From Halorussus halobius (lineage in GTDB: Archaea; Halobacteriota; Halobacteria; Halobacteriales; Haladaptataceae): 64,000 nt of DNA. The notes below the pieces were generated by a model. It was not told the origin of the DNA and made no database searches. It worked only from the letters and a program-made list of their open reading frames with translations. The stretch is taken from assembly GCF_004765805.1 (NCBI RefSeq), contig NZ_ML219773.1:62001-126000 (forward strand), read 5' to 3'. Below, piece after piece: positions 1 to 7,734 of this stretch. Position 1 is the first letter of the stretch. Each line of letters begins with the position of its first letter. The translations under genes were made by a program, and so were the position numbers.

Positions 1-171
1 AAAGACCTCGCTTTCGCCGTCGATCGCGTACAGCAGCGTCGCGACGTCGTCGGCCGCCACGTTCCAGTCGAGGACGCGCAGCTCCGAGACGGCCGACGAT
101 TCGGAGACGACCGAGTAGAGGGTCGGAAGCAGACGGTCCTCGATGCTCGCCGCGACCTGAACGTGTTTCAT
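1..171 (-). CDS. HTH bat-type transcriptional regulator, N-terminal part
   Basis: The gene runs off the left edge; only 57 N-terminal residues are visible, starting from an ATG. The opening MKHVQVAASIEDRLLP, followed by LDWN and a LLYAIDGES-like strand, resembles the N-terminal sensing half of haloarchaeal bacterio-opsin-activator-type regulators, whose helix-turn-helix would lie outside the window. The gene is divergent from the amidohydrolase at 270, so the roughly 100 bp between them should carry both promoters. The assignment rests on the family's N-terminal pattern only; the DNA-binding domain is not seen, and no target can be inferred. Confidence 0.55.
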   Translation of the reverse strand, partial: MKHVQVAASIEDRLLPTLYSVVSESSAVSELRVLDWNVAADDVATLLYAIDGESEVF

Positions 172-269
172 CGGCGCTCCCGTTCCGGACAGAGGGGGCC
201 GCCGTCGATTTAAACCCCCTGACTATACGTCACGGAACGCTCTCGGTCCTCTCGGCCCTCGTGTGCGCT
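172..269. promoter_or_regulatory. Divergent promoter region
   Basis: The 98 bp between the two divergent genes hold two TATA-like elements: GGTTTAAATCG read on the minus strand near 207-214, about 40 bp from the left gene's ATG, and ACTATACG at about 222-229, about 45 bp before the amidohydrolase start. Either could serve either gene; the assignment is by position only. Confidence 0.35.
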
Positions 270-1754
270 ATGCCCGACGCTACAGCCGACGTAGTCGTTC
301 ACGACGCGCTCGTGCTGACGGTCGACGCCGACAACCGGCTCTTCGAACGCGGGACGGTCGTCGTGGCGGACGACCGAATTACGGAGGTTCGACCCACCCG
401 CGAGGGCGACGCGGACGTGGCCGGGGCCCACGTCATCGACGGCGAGGGGTCGCTCGTGATGCCGGGGCTGGTCAACGCCCACACCCACCTCGAAATGACG
501 CCGCTCATCGGGGCGTTCAGCGACCTCGACTTCCGGGAGTTGCTGGCGAACATGACCGCGCTGTTCGCTCGACTCGGCGACGAGGAGTTCGCGTTCTTCC
601 GGAAGGCGGGGTACGAACTCGCCGCGCTGAACTTCCTGACCGGCGGCGTCACGACCGTCAACTCGATGGACGTCCGGCCGGCGGCGGGCGCGGAAGTCTT
701 CGGCGAAGCCGGGCTGCGCGGCTTTTTCGGGCCGGCGATGACCGACCTCTACTGGGACGTCGACGTCGACGAGCAGTTCGCCCGGTTCCGCCGGTTCGCC
801 GACGAGTACCACGACACCTACGAGGGCCGAATCAGGGCGACCATCTGCCCGCACGACGACTGGTCGTGTTCGCGCGACCTGTGGGAGCGGACTGCGGCGC
901 TCGCCGACGAGTACCCCGACCTGCTCGTCCACACCCACCTGTTGGAACTCGAAGCGAGCAACACGCTGGCGCGGTCGAACGGGGCCGAGGATTCGGTCGG
1001 CCTCCTCGACGAGGTCGGACTGCTCGACGAGCGACTGGTGGCCGCGCACTTCCGTCTCGCCGACGAGGACGACGTTCGACGGACCGCCGCCGCCGACGCG
1101 TCGGTGGCACACTGCCCGTCGATATTCGCCTACTGGAACCCCGGTCCGGACGTGCAGTGGACGCCGGTGCCGGAACTGCGGGACGCGGGCGTCGACGTGG
1201 GGCTGGGCATCGACGACCACTACTGGCACGATTCGTACGACCTGTTCGGGGAGGCCCGGCAGGCTCGACTCGCGGCCAACCTCAAACGAACCGCCGGGCA
1301 GTACGACTCGATGGAACTGGTCCGGATGCTCACCATCGAGGGCGCGCGTGCGCTCGGGATGGCGGACGAGATCGGGAGCCTCGAACCGGGCAAACGGGCC
1401 GACCTCGTCCTGCTCGACGTCGACCAGCCGAAGTTCACGCCGCTCGCCAACCTGCCCGCACACGTCGTGAACAACGCCACGCCCGCCGACGTGTCGACGG
1501 TCCTCGTCGACGGAAACGTCGTGATGAAGGACGGCTCGGTCGAGACGATGGACCCCGAGGCGGTCGAAGAACACGCCGAGACGGCCATCGAGTGGTTCCA
1601 AACCCGGACCGACTGGGACGTGACGCTCGGCGGTAGCGAACCGCCGAGTACGATGGACAACCTCCGCGAGATGCCCACGCGCGGTCCCGCTCGACTCCTC
1701 GGACGGCTCGCGCTCCAGTCCGGGAGAGACGCCTACGAGAAACTCCGCAGGTGA
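270..1754 (+). CDS. Amidohydrolase family protein (cytosine deaminase/TRZ-ATZ type)
   Basis: This 494-residue enzyme of the metal-dependent amidohydrolase superfamily is a predicted cytosolic hydrolase or deaminase of a ring compound. The paired metal ligands HTH are at residues 71-73 in VNAHTHLE. A second histidine region (LVHTHLLE), a VAHCPS strand and a GIDDHYWHD loop follow in the family order, and a C-terminal EPGKRADLVLLD strand closes the barrel-flanking domain. The ATG at 270 was preferred to a GTG at 261 because MPDATADVVVHDAL gives the usual family start. Candidate substrates include aminated purines or pyrimidines, guanine-like compounds or S-adenosylhomocysteine; the sequence does not decide. 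It is monocistronic, with the convergent neighbour ending at 1811. Confidence 0.88.
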   Translation: MPDATADVVVHDALVLTVDADNRLFERGTVVVADDRITEVRPTREGDADVAGAHVIDGEGSLVMPGLVNAHTHLEMTPLIGAFSDLDFRELLANMTALFARLGDEEFAFFRKAGYELAALNFLTGGVTTVNSMDVRPAAGAEVFGEAGLRGFFGPAMTDLYWDVDVDEQFARFRRFADEYHDTYEGRIRATICPHDDWSCSRDLWERTAALADEYPDLLVHTHLLELEASNTLARSNGAEDSVGLLDEVGLLDERLVAAHFRLADEDDVRRTAAADASVAHCPSIFAYWNPGPDVQWTPVPELRDAGVDVGLGIDDHYWHDSYDLFGEARQARLAANLKRTAGQYDSMELVRMLTIEGARALGMADEIGSLEPGKRADLVLLDVDQPKFTPLANLPAHVVNNATPADVSTVLVDGNVVMKDGSVETMDPEAVEEHAETAIEWFQTRTDWDVTLGGSEPPSTMDNLREMPTRGPARLLGRLALQSGRDAYEKLRR

Positions 1755-1810
1755 ACTTGGATGCGCCGCCGGTCGAGGCCCCGCATCCGAGCGCGACCCT
1801 CGCTTTCACG

Positions 1811-2132
1811 CTACTCGGCGAACCCGAAGATGCGCTGTAACTCCGCCTCTATCTGCTCGACGTACGCCTCCAGCACGCCCTCGACCTTCTCGTCGCCGGC
1901 GATGACGCCCTGCACGCGGTCGGTCGGGTTCTCGGGCAACTCCACCCGGAACTGGCCGTCGCCCTCGTAGAAGGGTTCGCTCTCGCTGAGCACCTGCTGG
2001 TCGATGGCGTGGACGAGCTCGGAGTCGTACCGCTCGTTGACCCGGTTGAACGCGTCCTTGTACGCGCGCTGGAGCTCGTTGAAGTAGTGGACGTACTTGT
2101 CCTCGAACTTCTCGGGGTCGAAGTCGGCCATG
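1811..2132 (-). CDS. DUF5783 family protein
   Basis: A 106-residue acidic protein beginning MADFDPEKFEDKYVHYFNELQ. It matches from memory the small haloarchaeal DUF5783 family, which has no known function. It is predicted mostly helical (KYVHYFNELQRAYKDAF and a C-terminal VLEAYVEQIEAELQRIF helix), with no membrane segment or signal peptide, so it is probably a soluble cytosolic protein. An upstream in-frame ATG would add 29 residues of low-complexity sequence (MKGRRSS...), which does not look like family sequence, so the start at 2132 is used. Confidence 0.75.
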
Positions 2133-2267
2133 CGCCGAGGTTGGACGAGCGCGGACAAAAGTCGGACGATGTGGCCTACCGGTCGCGGCGACAGTTCCGA
2201 CGAGCGTCGCCCTTTCATCGCTCACCGTCACGTTTGACGTGGAACTAACGACCGGGCGGGAGTATCG

Positions 2268-2577
2268 ATGTCCGAATCGACCCGCGCACGCACGATGGCC
2301 GCGGACCGGCTGCTGCCGGCCGACCTCCGGTCCGAGGGCGACGCGACCGAGGCCCAACTCCGCCGCCAGCGCGACTCGCTCACCGAAACAGCCGACCACG
2401 GCGAGGCGGTTCGGGACGCGACCGCCGAACAGGCCGACCGCATCGACGGCCAGCTCTCGCAGGTCCGGGCCGAGAGCGACGACATCGCCGACGCCACGAG
2501 CGACCGGACCGAGGCGGTCCGGCCACTCGACGAGACGGTCCAGCGAGTCGCGGACGAACTCGACGCCGGAACCTCGC
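2268..2577 (+). pseudogene. Remnant of a coiled-coil (chemoreceptor-like) gene
   Basis: The first ~100 codons after an ATG read as a polar heptad-rich helix with segments such as ATAEQADRIDGQLSQVRAE and EAVRPLDETVQRVADELD. This is the texture of the signalling or helical part of haloarchaeal methyl-accepting transducers. After about residue 103 the frame turns into arginine/serine-rich noise and continues across the oppositely oriented DHH gene, so the long open frame beyond is not real. No sensor domain, membrane segment or signalling hairpin tip is present. It is most likely a decayed fragment; a short stand-alone coiled-coil protein is possible. Confidence 0.35.
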
Positions 2578-2834
2578 GGTCGACGTGTAGCCGCTTCCAC
2601 CGGCCGTTTTTCGCGGATAGCGCCTCGGACTGCCGACAGCGGCGCGTCTCGCTCCGAACACGCTATAAACTGATTATCGCTATACAAAATTCCCGAGCTC
2701 CGGTTCGACCTGTGCTTCGCCGATACCGTCGCCTGAGGGCTCGAAGGGCCGGGGTGAGAGAAACAGCAACGGTCCGAGCGCGGAATCGGCGGCTCGGACG
2801 CTTCGCGGGTCGCTCGGAAGCCGGCCATCGCCGG

Positions 2835-3128
2835 TCACACCACGTCGTCGGGGTCGTGACTCTCCGCCGTCCGCCGGGCTTCGGCGGCGTACTGCTCTCG
2901 CAACTCGGGGTCGTCGACCCACCCGAGGTTTCCGGGTTCAACCTCGACGGCGGCCGTGGTGTCGCGCACGTCGCCGAAGGAGGTGAGCGCGCGTTCCTTC
3001 CGGAAGTAGCGCTCGCCGTCGGTCGTGGCGTAGATGAGGATGATGAGGTTCTGTTCGTCGTCGGAGTAGGTCCGCTCGACGAGCCACGCGCGGACCGGGT
3101 CGTCGGATTCGTCCGATTGCGTCGACAT
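2835..3128 (-). CDS. Conserved haloarchaeal hypothetical protein
   Basis: A 97-residue acidic protein (MSTQSDESDDPVRAWLVERTYS) of unknown function. Its middle reads as a beta-rich core: an LIILIYATTDGERYFRKERAL strand pair followed by a helix in the AAEARRTAESHDPDD tail. It has no signal peptide, membrane helix or cysteine. It lies 54 bp downstream of the DHH nuclease gene on the same strand and may be co-transcribed with it. An earlier in-frame ATG at 3158 adds only ten residues (MNPLGDQRPD), and the start at 3128 gives the more typical acidic N terminus. No function is proposed. Confidence 0.7.
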   Translation of the reverse strand: MSTQSDESDDPVRAWLVERTYSDDEQNLIILIYATTDGERYFRKERALTSFGDVRDTTAAVEVEPGNLGWVDDPELREQYAAEARRTAESHDPDDVV

Positions 3129-3182
3129 GTCCGGTCGTTGGTCGCCGAGCGGATTCAACCTGTCGCGCGGTCGAGGGACGCG

Positions 3183-4700
3183 CTAGTCGAGCTGTTGGCC
3201 CACGAGCTCGTCGGCCCGGTCGACGAACTCCTCCTCGGTGCCGGCGGGCACCGTCGCGCCGGCCGCGACGTCGTGGCCGCCGCCGTCGCCGCCGACCGAC
3301 CGCGAGGCCTCCTGCATCACCGCCGAGAGGTCGAGGCCGCGTCGCGTGAGCGAGGGCGTCCCGCGCGCGGAGACTTTCACTTCCGTCACCTCGTCGCCCT
3401 CGTCCGCGTCCTTGTCCGCGAAGGCGACGACGGGCGTCCCCCGGTCGACGCCGTCCGAGCCCATCGCCATCCCGGCGACGATGCCGACGATGGTCTCCCG
3501 GATGCGGTCGCCGGCGTGGAACCACTGGACGTTGTCCTCGCGCGTGACGCCCTCGCGCTCGACCAACTGGATGCCCTCCGAGAGGTTCCGCCGGTGGTCG
3601 GCCAGCAGGGTCCGAGCGCGGTCGAGCGCGCCGTCGCGGTTGCCCAGACACACCGCCAGCCCCACGTCCGCGCGCTCGTAGCGCGCGGTCGCGTTCAGCA
3701 GGGTGGAGAACTCGCTCACGTCCCGGAGTTCCGTGCCCTTCGGCTCCTCGACGAGCGTGTAGGTCGTGCCGACCAGCCCCTCGATTCGGTCGGCGCTGAC
3801 GCCACGGGAGACCGCGCGCTGGACCAGTGCGCTCGCGACCGTCCGGCGCTCGTCGTCGGTGAGGTCGACCCAGCGCCGCCAGTCGCCGTCGCTGGTCCCC
3901 CCGGCGCTCTCGCTCCCGTCCTCGCCGACCTTCAACGCCACGTCCAGCCCGTCGAGAAACCGGAGGACGCCGCTCTCGTCGCCCGTGATGCCCGGAACGT
4001 GAACGTCGCTGGCGTACTCGAGCAGTTTGGGGAGCGGTCGGGTCTGCTTGCCGTACAGCGTCAGGTCGGTGGCCGTCTCCACGACGCCCGCCGCGACGCC
4101 CTCCTCGACGATGGACCGGTTCGCGCCCACGAGTTCGCCGTCGGTGGTCTGCATGTCGCCGACCGCGCCCACGACCGCGAGCGCGGCGAGGTCGCGGCTG
4201 TCTCGGCCTTCGGGTTCGAGTGCGCGCGCGAGGACGTAGCTCGCACCAGCGCCCGAGAGTTCCGAGGAGCCGTCGAGGCCCTCCAGCAGCGGGTTGAGGT
4301 GGTAGTCGGTGTCGGCGTAGCCGTCGACGCTCCGGACGACCTCGGGGTCACAATCCTCGGGGTCGGCCGGCCGGTGGTGGTCGGCCACGATTGGCGTGAA
4401 CTCGCCCGCCGCCGCGTGCCGGCTGATGCGGTCCAACTGGCCGCTCCCGAAGTCCGTGAACAGCACCGTCTCCTGCTCGCGGGCCGCGATGGCCGCGACC
4501 TCTTCGGCGTCGAGTTGCTTGCTGAACACGGTCTCGAACGGAATGCCCGCGCGTTCGAGCGCCGAGGCCGCGATTGCGGCGCTCGTCAACCCGTCGGCGT
4601 CGATGTGGGAGGCCAACAGCACCTCGTCGGCCTCGCGCAGTCGCTGGGCGCAGGCGGCGGCGCGGTCGGCGAGGGCGGGGACTGGTCCGGCACGAGCCAT
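3183..4700 (-). CDS. DHH-family phosphoesterase, RecJ-like single-strand nuclease
   Basis: A 505-residue archaeal RecJ/GAN-like protein, expected to hydrolyse single-stranded DNA or RNA with Mn or Mg. The N-terminal DHH domain carries SHIDADG (31-37), TDFGSGQ (82-88) and the namesake DHH at 107-109. The C-terminal DHHA1 domain ends in a glycine-rich GGDGGGH motif with its histidine at 476. Haloarchaea carry several RecJ paralogues; some act with GINS or in DNA repair, and which one this is cannot be told from the window. A TATA element lies about 29 bp before the ATG, implying a leaderless transcript. Confidence 0.85.
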   Translation of the reverse strand: MARAGPVPALADRAAACAQRLREADEVLLASHIDADGLTSAAIAASALERAGIPFETVFSKQLDAEEVAAIAAREQETVLFTDFGSGQLDRISRHAAAGEFTPIVADHHRPADPEDCDPEVVRSVDGYADTDYHLNPLLEGLDGSSELSGAGASYVLARALEPEGRDSRDLAALAVVGAVGDMQTTDGELVGANRSIVEEGVAAGVVETATDLTLYGKQTRPLPKLLEYASDVHVPGITGDESGVLRFLDGLDVALKVGEDGSESAGGTSDGDWRRWVDLTDDERRTVASALVQRAVSRGVSADRIEGLVGTTYTLVEEPKGTELRDVSEFSTLLNATARYERADVGLAVCLGNRDGALDRARTLLADHRRNLSEGIQLVEREGVTREDNVQWFHAGDRIRETIVGIVAGMAMGSDGVDRGTPVVAFADKDADEGDEVTEVKVSARGTPSLTRRGLDLSAVMQEASRSVGGDGGGHDVAAGATVPAGTEEEFVDRADELVGQQLD

Positions 4701-4725
4701 TCGGGCGGGGGTTAGTCGCTATCGC

Positions 4726-4733
4726 TTATAAAG
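4726..4733 (-). promoter_or_regulatory. TATA box of the DHH nuclease gene
   Basis: On the minus strand the sequence CGAACTTTATAAGCG places a strong TTTATAAG box centred about 29 bp before the ATG at 4700. This is the spacing expected when transcription begins at the start codon. Confidence 0.7.
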
Positions 4734-4874
4734 TTCGGCTTGTTTCGTCGGTCGTTTGTCGTCGGGGATTGCTCGGCGTAGAAACCGGTCGGAACTGACT
4801 CGGTCGGTGAGCGTCCGCTCCCGGGTCGCGGCTTCCCATACGACGGTACGTGAGAACAACCTCACGTCACTTCG

Positions 4875-4890
4875 ATAGAACAGTTCGCTT
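4875..4890. repeat. Left copy of a 16-bp imperfect direct repeat
   Basis: ATAGAACAGTTCGCTT recurs with one mismatch at 5626-5641, where it overlaps the last codons of the MFS gene. The two copies bracket the AT-richer segment that holds the small ORF and the 159-residue hypothetical gene, as expected of an insertion boundary. Confidence 0.4.
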
Positions 4891-4898
4891 GAGTTCCT

Positions 4899-5003
4899 CT
4901 ACGAGGTTCGAGTCGTCGACTCCGATTGTTCTTCGTCGATTTCGTTTCGATGGGCACGTAATCGACGCTTCGTTTCGTCGTCCGATTCGGGGATGTCCGC
5001 CAT
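4899..5003 (-). CDS. Very small hypothetical protein (34 aa)
   Basis: A 34-residue charged ORF (MADIPESDDETKRRLRAHRNE...) starts 38 bp downstream of the 159-residue hypothetical gene, on the same strand. It is hydrophilic, probably helical, and has no recognisable domain. Its size, charge and position after a gene of unknown function recall small antidote partners of toxin-antitoxin pairs, but no family match can be claimed. The local composition is less GC-rich than the surrounding chromosome, so codon statistics help little. It is reported because it is the only plausible frame in this stretch. Confidence 0.35.
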   Translation of the reverse strand: MADIPESDDETKRRLRAHRNEIDEEQSESTTRTS

Positions 5004-5040
5004 ACGTAATTCTCCTCGCCCTAACAGTAAAAAGTCCCGG

Positions 5041-5520
5041 CTAGCCGAGTGAGATGACTGTGGAGTCGGGTAGCGTTCGCGGGTCACGTTTTCCCCGCCA
5101 AACCGCTGCTATCTCGTCTCGATAGTCTATCAGATACTTTTCGGCGTCGGTAAAGGCCCTTGAAACGTCACGGTAGCTTCGTTTTCCAATCGAAACGGTC
5201 CCTCTACGCTGGCCGTGATTTTGACATTTTATATCGACGTGAAGCCCCTTCGAATCGCCTGGGTCGGTCACGTCGTGTTCGCCGTGGTCCGAGATAGCAA
5301 CGTCTATAGCGAAGGGCTGCACCGTGATAGCGGGCTGGCGGTGTATCTCTTCTCGACTCAACCCTTCTATGTAGACGAGCTTGACGACGAATCTGTCGAT
5401 GTTTCCCCGACGCCGCCAGTCTTGTGAACGAATCCAGTATCGTGGGTTCGATGTCGGCTCGAAGATCGTATACACCTCGCGTCCGTCGTCGCTTCTGTAT
5501 GGCCCGATTCGTGGAGCCAT
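5041..5520 (-). CDS. Hypothetical protein, possible TA-like module gene
   Basis: A 159-residue protein of unrecognised family. Unlike most of the window it is not strongly acidic: it has many arginines (DWRRRGNIDRF, NHGQRRGTVSIGKRSYRD) and a C-terminal helix TDAEKYLIDYRDEIAAVW. The pattern of a DRFVVKLVY strand, a KGLHVDIKC strand and a final Tyr/Trp-rich helix is faintly like small DUF7718 or DUF6516-type toxin families; this is an impression, not an assignment. It has its own leaderless promoter with a perfect inverted repeat beside the TATA box. It lies between two near-identical 16-bp repeats, suggesting it arrived with the small downstream ORF as a unit. Confidence 0.6.
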   Translation of the reverse strand: MAPRIGPYRSDDGREVYTIFEPTSNPRYWIRSQDWRRRGNIDRFVVKLVYIEGLSREEIHRQPAITVQPFAIDVAISDHGEHDVTDPGDSKGLHVDIKCQNHGQRRGTVSIGKRSYRDVSRAFTDAEKYLIDYRDEIAAVWRGKRDPRTLPDSTVISLG

Positions 5521-5548
5521 GAGTTATCAGACGTAGCCACACTGATGG

Positions 5549-5573
5549 GATAAAAATTCGGATTTTATCCGAA
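5549..5573 (-). promoter_or_regulatory. TATA box with abutting palindromic operator
   Basis: On the minus strand TTTTTATC (5549-5556) lies about 30 bp before the ATG at 5520. Directly upstream, at 5557-5573, is the perfect inverted repeat TTCGGAT with a 3-base spacer. A dyad over the TFB-recognition element is a natural repressor site, so autoregulation of the hypothetical gene is plausible. It could also form a terminator hairpin for the MFS gene that ends at 5636. Confidence 0.45.
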
Positions 5574-5625
5574 AGTAACGTAAATAGACTATATCGACGT
5601 GAACTCTCTTGAAACCGGGTTCTCT

Positions 5626-5641
5626 ATAGAACAGTTCACTT
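5626..5641. repeat. Right copy of the 16-bp imperfect direct repeat
   Basis: ATAGAACAGTTCACTT matches the copy at 4875-4890 at 15 of 16 positions. Read on the minus strand it contains the last codon and stop of the MFS gene (AAG TGA), so an element bounded by these repeats would have entered at the gene's 3' end without breaking it. Confidence 0.4.
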
Positions 5642-6898
5642 CGTGGTAACCGACCGTTCCTCGGTCGCCCGACTCGCGGGCGCTTCCCAGAGATGGAGCA
5701 GGGCGGCGGCGACCACGAACAGGCCGGCGAGCGCCGCGACGGCGGTAATCGGCGAGGTCGCGTCCGCGACGACGCCGCCGAGCGGTTGGAGCGGAATCCG
5801 GAACAGCGCGAACAGCAGCGAGACGGCGCTCAGCACCGTCGCCCGTCCGACGGTCCCGACCCGGTCGTTGACGTAGCCGCTCATGATGGGGTAGAGCAGC
5901 TCTCGGCCGCCCTTCATCAGGAAGAACGCCGGGAGCGCGACGACCGGGAACAGCGTCGGGACGAGCAGGGCGAGGCTCACCACCAGCGGCACGGCCACGA
6001 CGACGCCCCGGGTCGACAGCGCGTCCTCGATTCGAGCGGCGTGCTGGCTGGCGACGGCGGCCACGACCGCGAACCCTGCGTAGACGACCCCGAGCGACGA
6101 CTCGGACAGGCCGACCTCGCCGACGACGATGGGTTGGATGAAGTTGTCGACGACCGCGATCACGCCGAACAGCACCGCGAAGTAGAGCACGAACGACCGC
6201 AGGGGCGGGCGACTCAACTGCGACCGGACGACCGAAATCGCGTCCGAGACGCCGTAGTCGCCGTCGCGCCCTGCGCCGTCGTCGATTCCGTCCTCGCTTT
6301 CGTCGTCTTCGCTCCCGCCGTCGTCCGCGTAGCGTTCGGTCTTCGGAATCGCGAGCAGGACGGGGATTCCGAGCGCGTTCAGGCTCGCTCCGGCCACGAA
6401 CGGGAGAACCGGGTCGACGGCGTACAGCCCGCCGGCGGTCAGCATGGTCGCCGCGCTGAACCACTGGTTCGCGGAGGTGCCCCGACCGCGGACCCTCGTG
6501 TACTCGTCGGCGTCGAGGCGCTCCCGGAGCGTCTCGTACAGCCACGCGTCGGCGCTCCCCGACCGGAACGTGTTCGCGAACGACCAGAGTATCCAGAGGG
6601 CGGTGAATTCGAGGAACGTGTGGGCGAACGCGAACCCGCCCACCGAGGCCACGAACAGCGCCGAACTGGCGAGCATGCTGTTCCGGTGGCCGATGCGGTC
6701 GGCGACGTAGCCGGTCGGCACCTCGCCCACGACGATGACGGCGGCCGAGATGCTGTTCAGCAGCGTGATCTCCGTGTACGACAGCCCCCGGTCGAGCAGG
6801 AAGATGGTGAAGATGGGCCAGAAGAAGCCGGACACCACCGTCGTCTGGTAGAGGTAGTATTTGTAGACTATCGTCCGCTCGGACTGTGGTCGCCACAT
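5636..6898 (-). CDS. MFS transporter
   Basis: A 420-residue major facilitator with about twelve hydrophobic segments in two halves, split by an acidic cytoplasmic loop near residues 195-220 (SEDDESEDGIDDGAG). The loop between segments 2 and 3 carries the MFS motif A form GYVADRIGHRNS. The pattern (VSGFFWPIFTIFLLDRGLSYTEI at the start, aromatic KYYLYQ before it) is that of drug or metabolite exporters of the haloarchaeal MFS group; the substrate is not predictable. A TATA-like TAAGTATCG sits about 30 bp before the start. Confidence 0.85.
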   Translation of the reverse strand: MWRPQSERTIVYKYYLYQTTVVSGFFWPIFTIFLLDRGLSYTEITLLNSISAAVIVVGEVPTGYVADRIGHRNSMLASSALFVASVGGFAFAHTFLEFTALWILWSFANTFRSGSADAWLYETLRERLDADEYTRVRGRGTSANQWFSAATMLTAGGLYAVDPVLPFVAGASLNALGIPVLLAIPKTERYADDGGSEDDESEDGIDDGAGRDGDYGVSDAISVVRSQLSRPPLRSFVLYFAVLFGVIAVVDNFIQPIVVGEVGLSESSLGVVYAGFAVVAAVASQHAARIEDALSTRGVVVAVPLVVSLALLVPTLFPVVALPAFFLMKGGRELLYPIMSGYVNDRVGTVGRATVLSAVSLLFALFRIPLQPLGGVVADATSPITAVAALAGLFVVAAALLHLWEAPASRATEERSVTTK

Positions 6899-6981
6899 CC
6901 CTCACCCAGAATTTCAGTGATACGATACTTACGTGCTGTGGAACGTCGCCGGCGGACCCGTCGCCGGCGTTTTGCCGCCAG

Positions 6982-7734
6982 CTACTCGTGATACGTCGGC
7001 GCGGCCGCCTCGACGACGGCGGTCGCCAACTGCTCGAACTCCGCGACCGCCGGGACGACGTCGACCGAGATTCCCTCGCGCTCGGCCGTTTCGCGCGTCG
7101 GCTCGCCGATTGCGCCCACCACGGCGTCGTTCAACCCCGCGATGGCTTCCTCGCGCACGCCCCGCTCGTCGGCGGCGTCGAGGAAGTGTTCGACCGTCAG
7201 CGAGGAGGTAAAGAGCGCGGCGTCGAGGTCGCCCGCCGCCGCGAGCGCGGCGGACTCGCCCGACCCCTCGGGTCGGACCAATTGATATAGCACTGTCTCG
7301 TTTACGTCCGCGCCCGCGTCGGCCAACCCCTCCGTGAGGACCGGGCTGCCGTGGTCGCTCCGGGCGACCTCGACGCGCGCGCCCTCGACTTCGCCTTCGA
7401 GGGCCGCGACCAGCCCGGTCGACGAGTACTCTTCGGGCACGAGGTCGACGTCGTAGCCCGCCTCGCGGAGCGCGTCGGCCGTCGACTCGCCGATGGCACA
7501 CACCGCCGCCTCGCCGGGGTCCCAGCCCGCGTCGGCCGCCAGTTCGACGCCGGTCTTGCTCGTCAACACGACGTACTCGCCGTCCCGGGGCGTCTCGCCC
7601 GTCGGCCGGACTTCGAGCATGGGGTCGGCCACGGGGTCGGCTCCGAGCGAGTCGAGCAGTGCCACCGCGTCCGCGAGGCGCTCGTCGTCGGGCCGGAACG
7701 CCGCGACCCGGACCTCGCGGTTCGTTCCGCTCAT
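6982..7734 (-). CDS. hemD: Uroporphyrinogen-III synthase
   Basis: A 250-residue enzyme that closes and inverts ring D of hydroxymethylbilane to give uroporphyrinogen III, the branch point for haem, sirohaem and cobalamin. HemD proteins are poorly conserved; support comes from the two-domain alternation of Rossmann-like strands, the VVLTSKTGVE and LFTSSLTVEHF motifs, the VGAIGEPTRETAE segment and, above all, from its 4-bp ATGA overlap with hemC. Translational coupling with hemC is likely. Its length matches the family. Confidence 0.9.
   Translation of the reverse strand: MSGTNREVRVAAFRPDDERLADAVALLDSLGADPVADPMLEVRPTGETPRDGEYVVLTSKTGVELAADAGWDPGEAAVCAIGESTADALREAGYDVDLVPEEYSSTGLVAALEGEVEGARVEVARSDHGSPVLTEGLADAGADVNETVLYQLVRPEGSGESAALAAAGDLDAALFTSSLTVEHFLDAADERGVREEAIAGLNDAVVGAIGEPTRETAEREGISVDVVPAVAEFEQLATAVVEAAAPTYHE

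Noticed and set aside
2578-4715. Continuation of the plus-strand open frame that begins at 2268
   Set aside because: It lies mostly antisense to the DHH nuclease, and its translation is a valine/arginine-rich shadow of that gene's codon bias.
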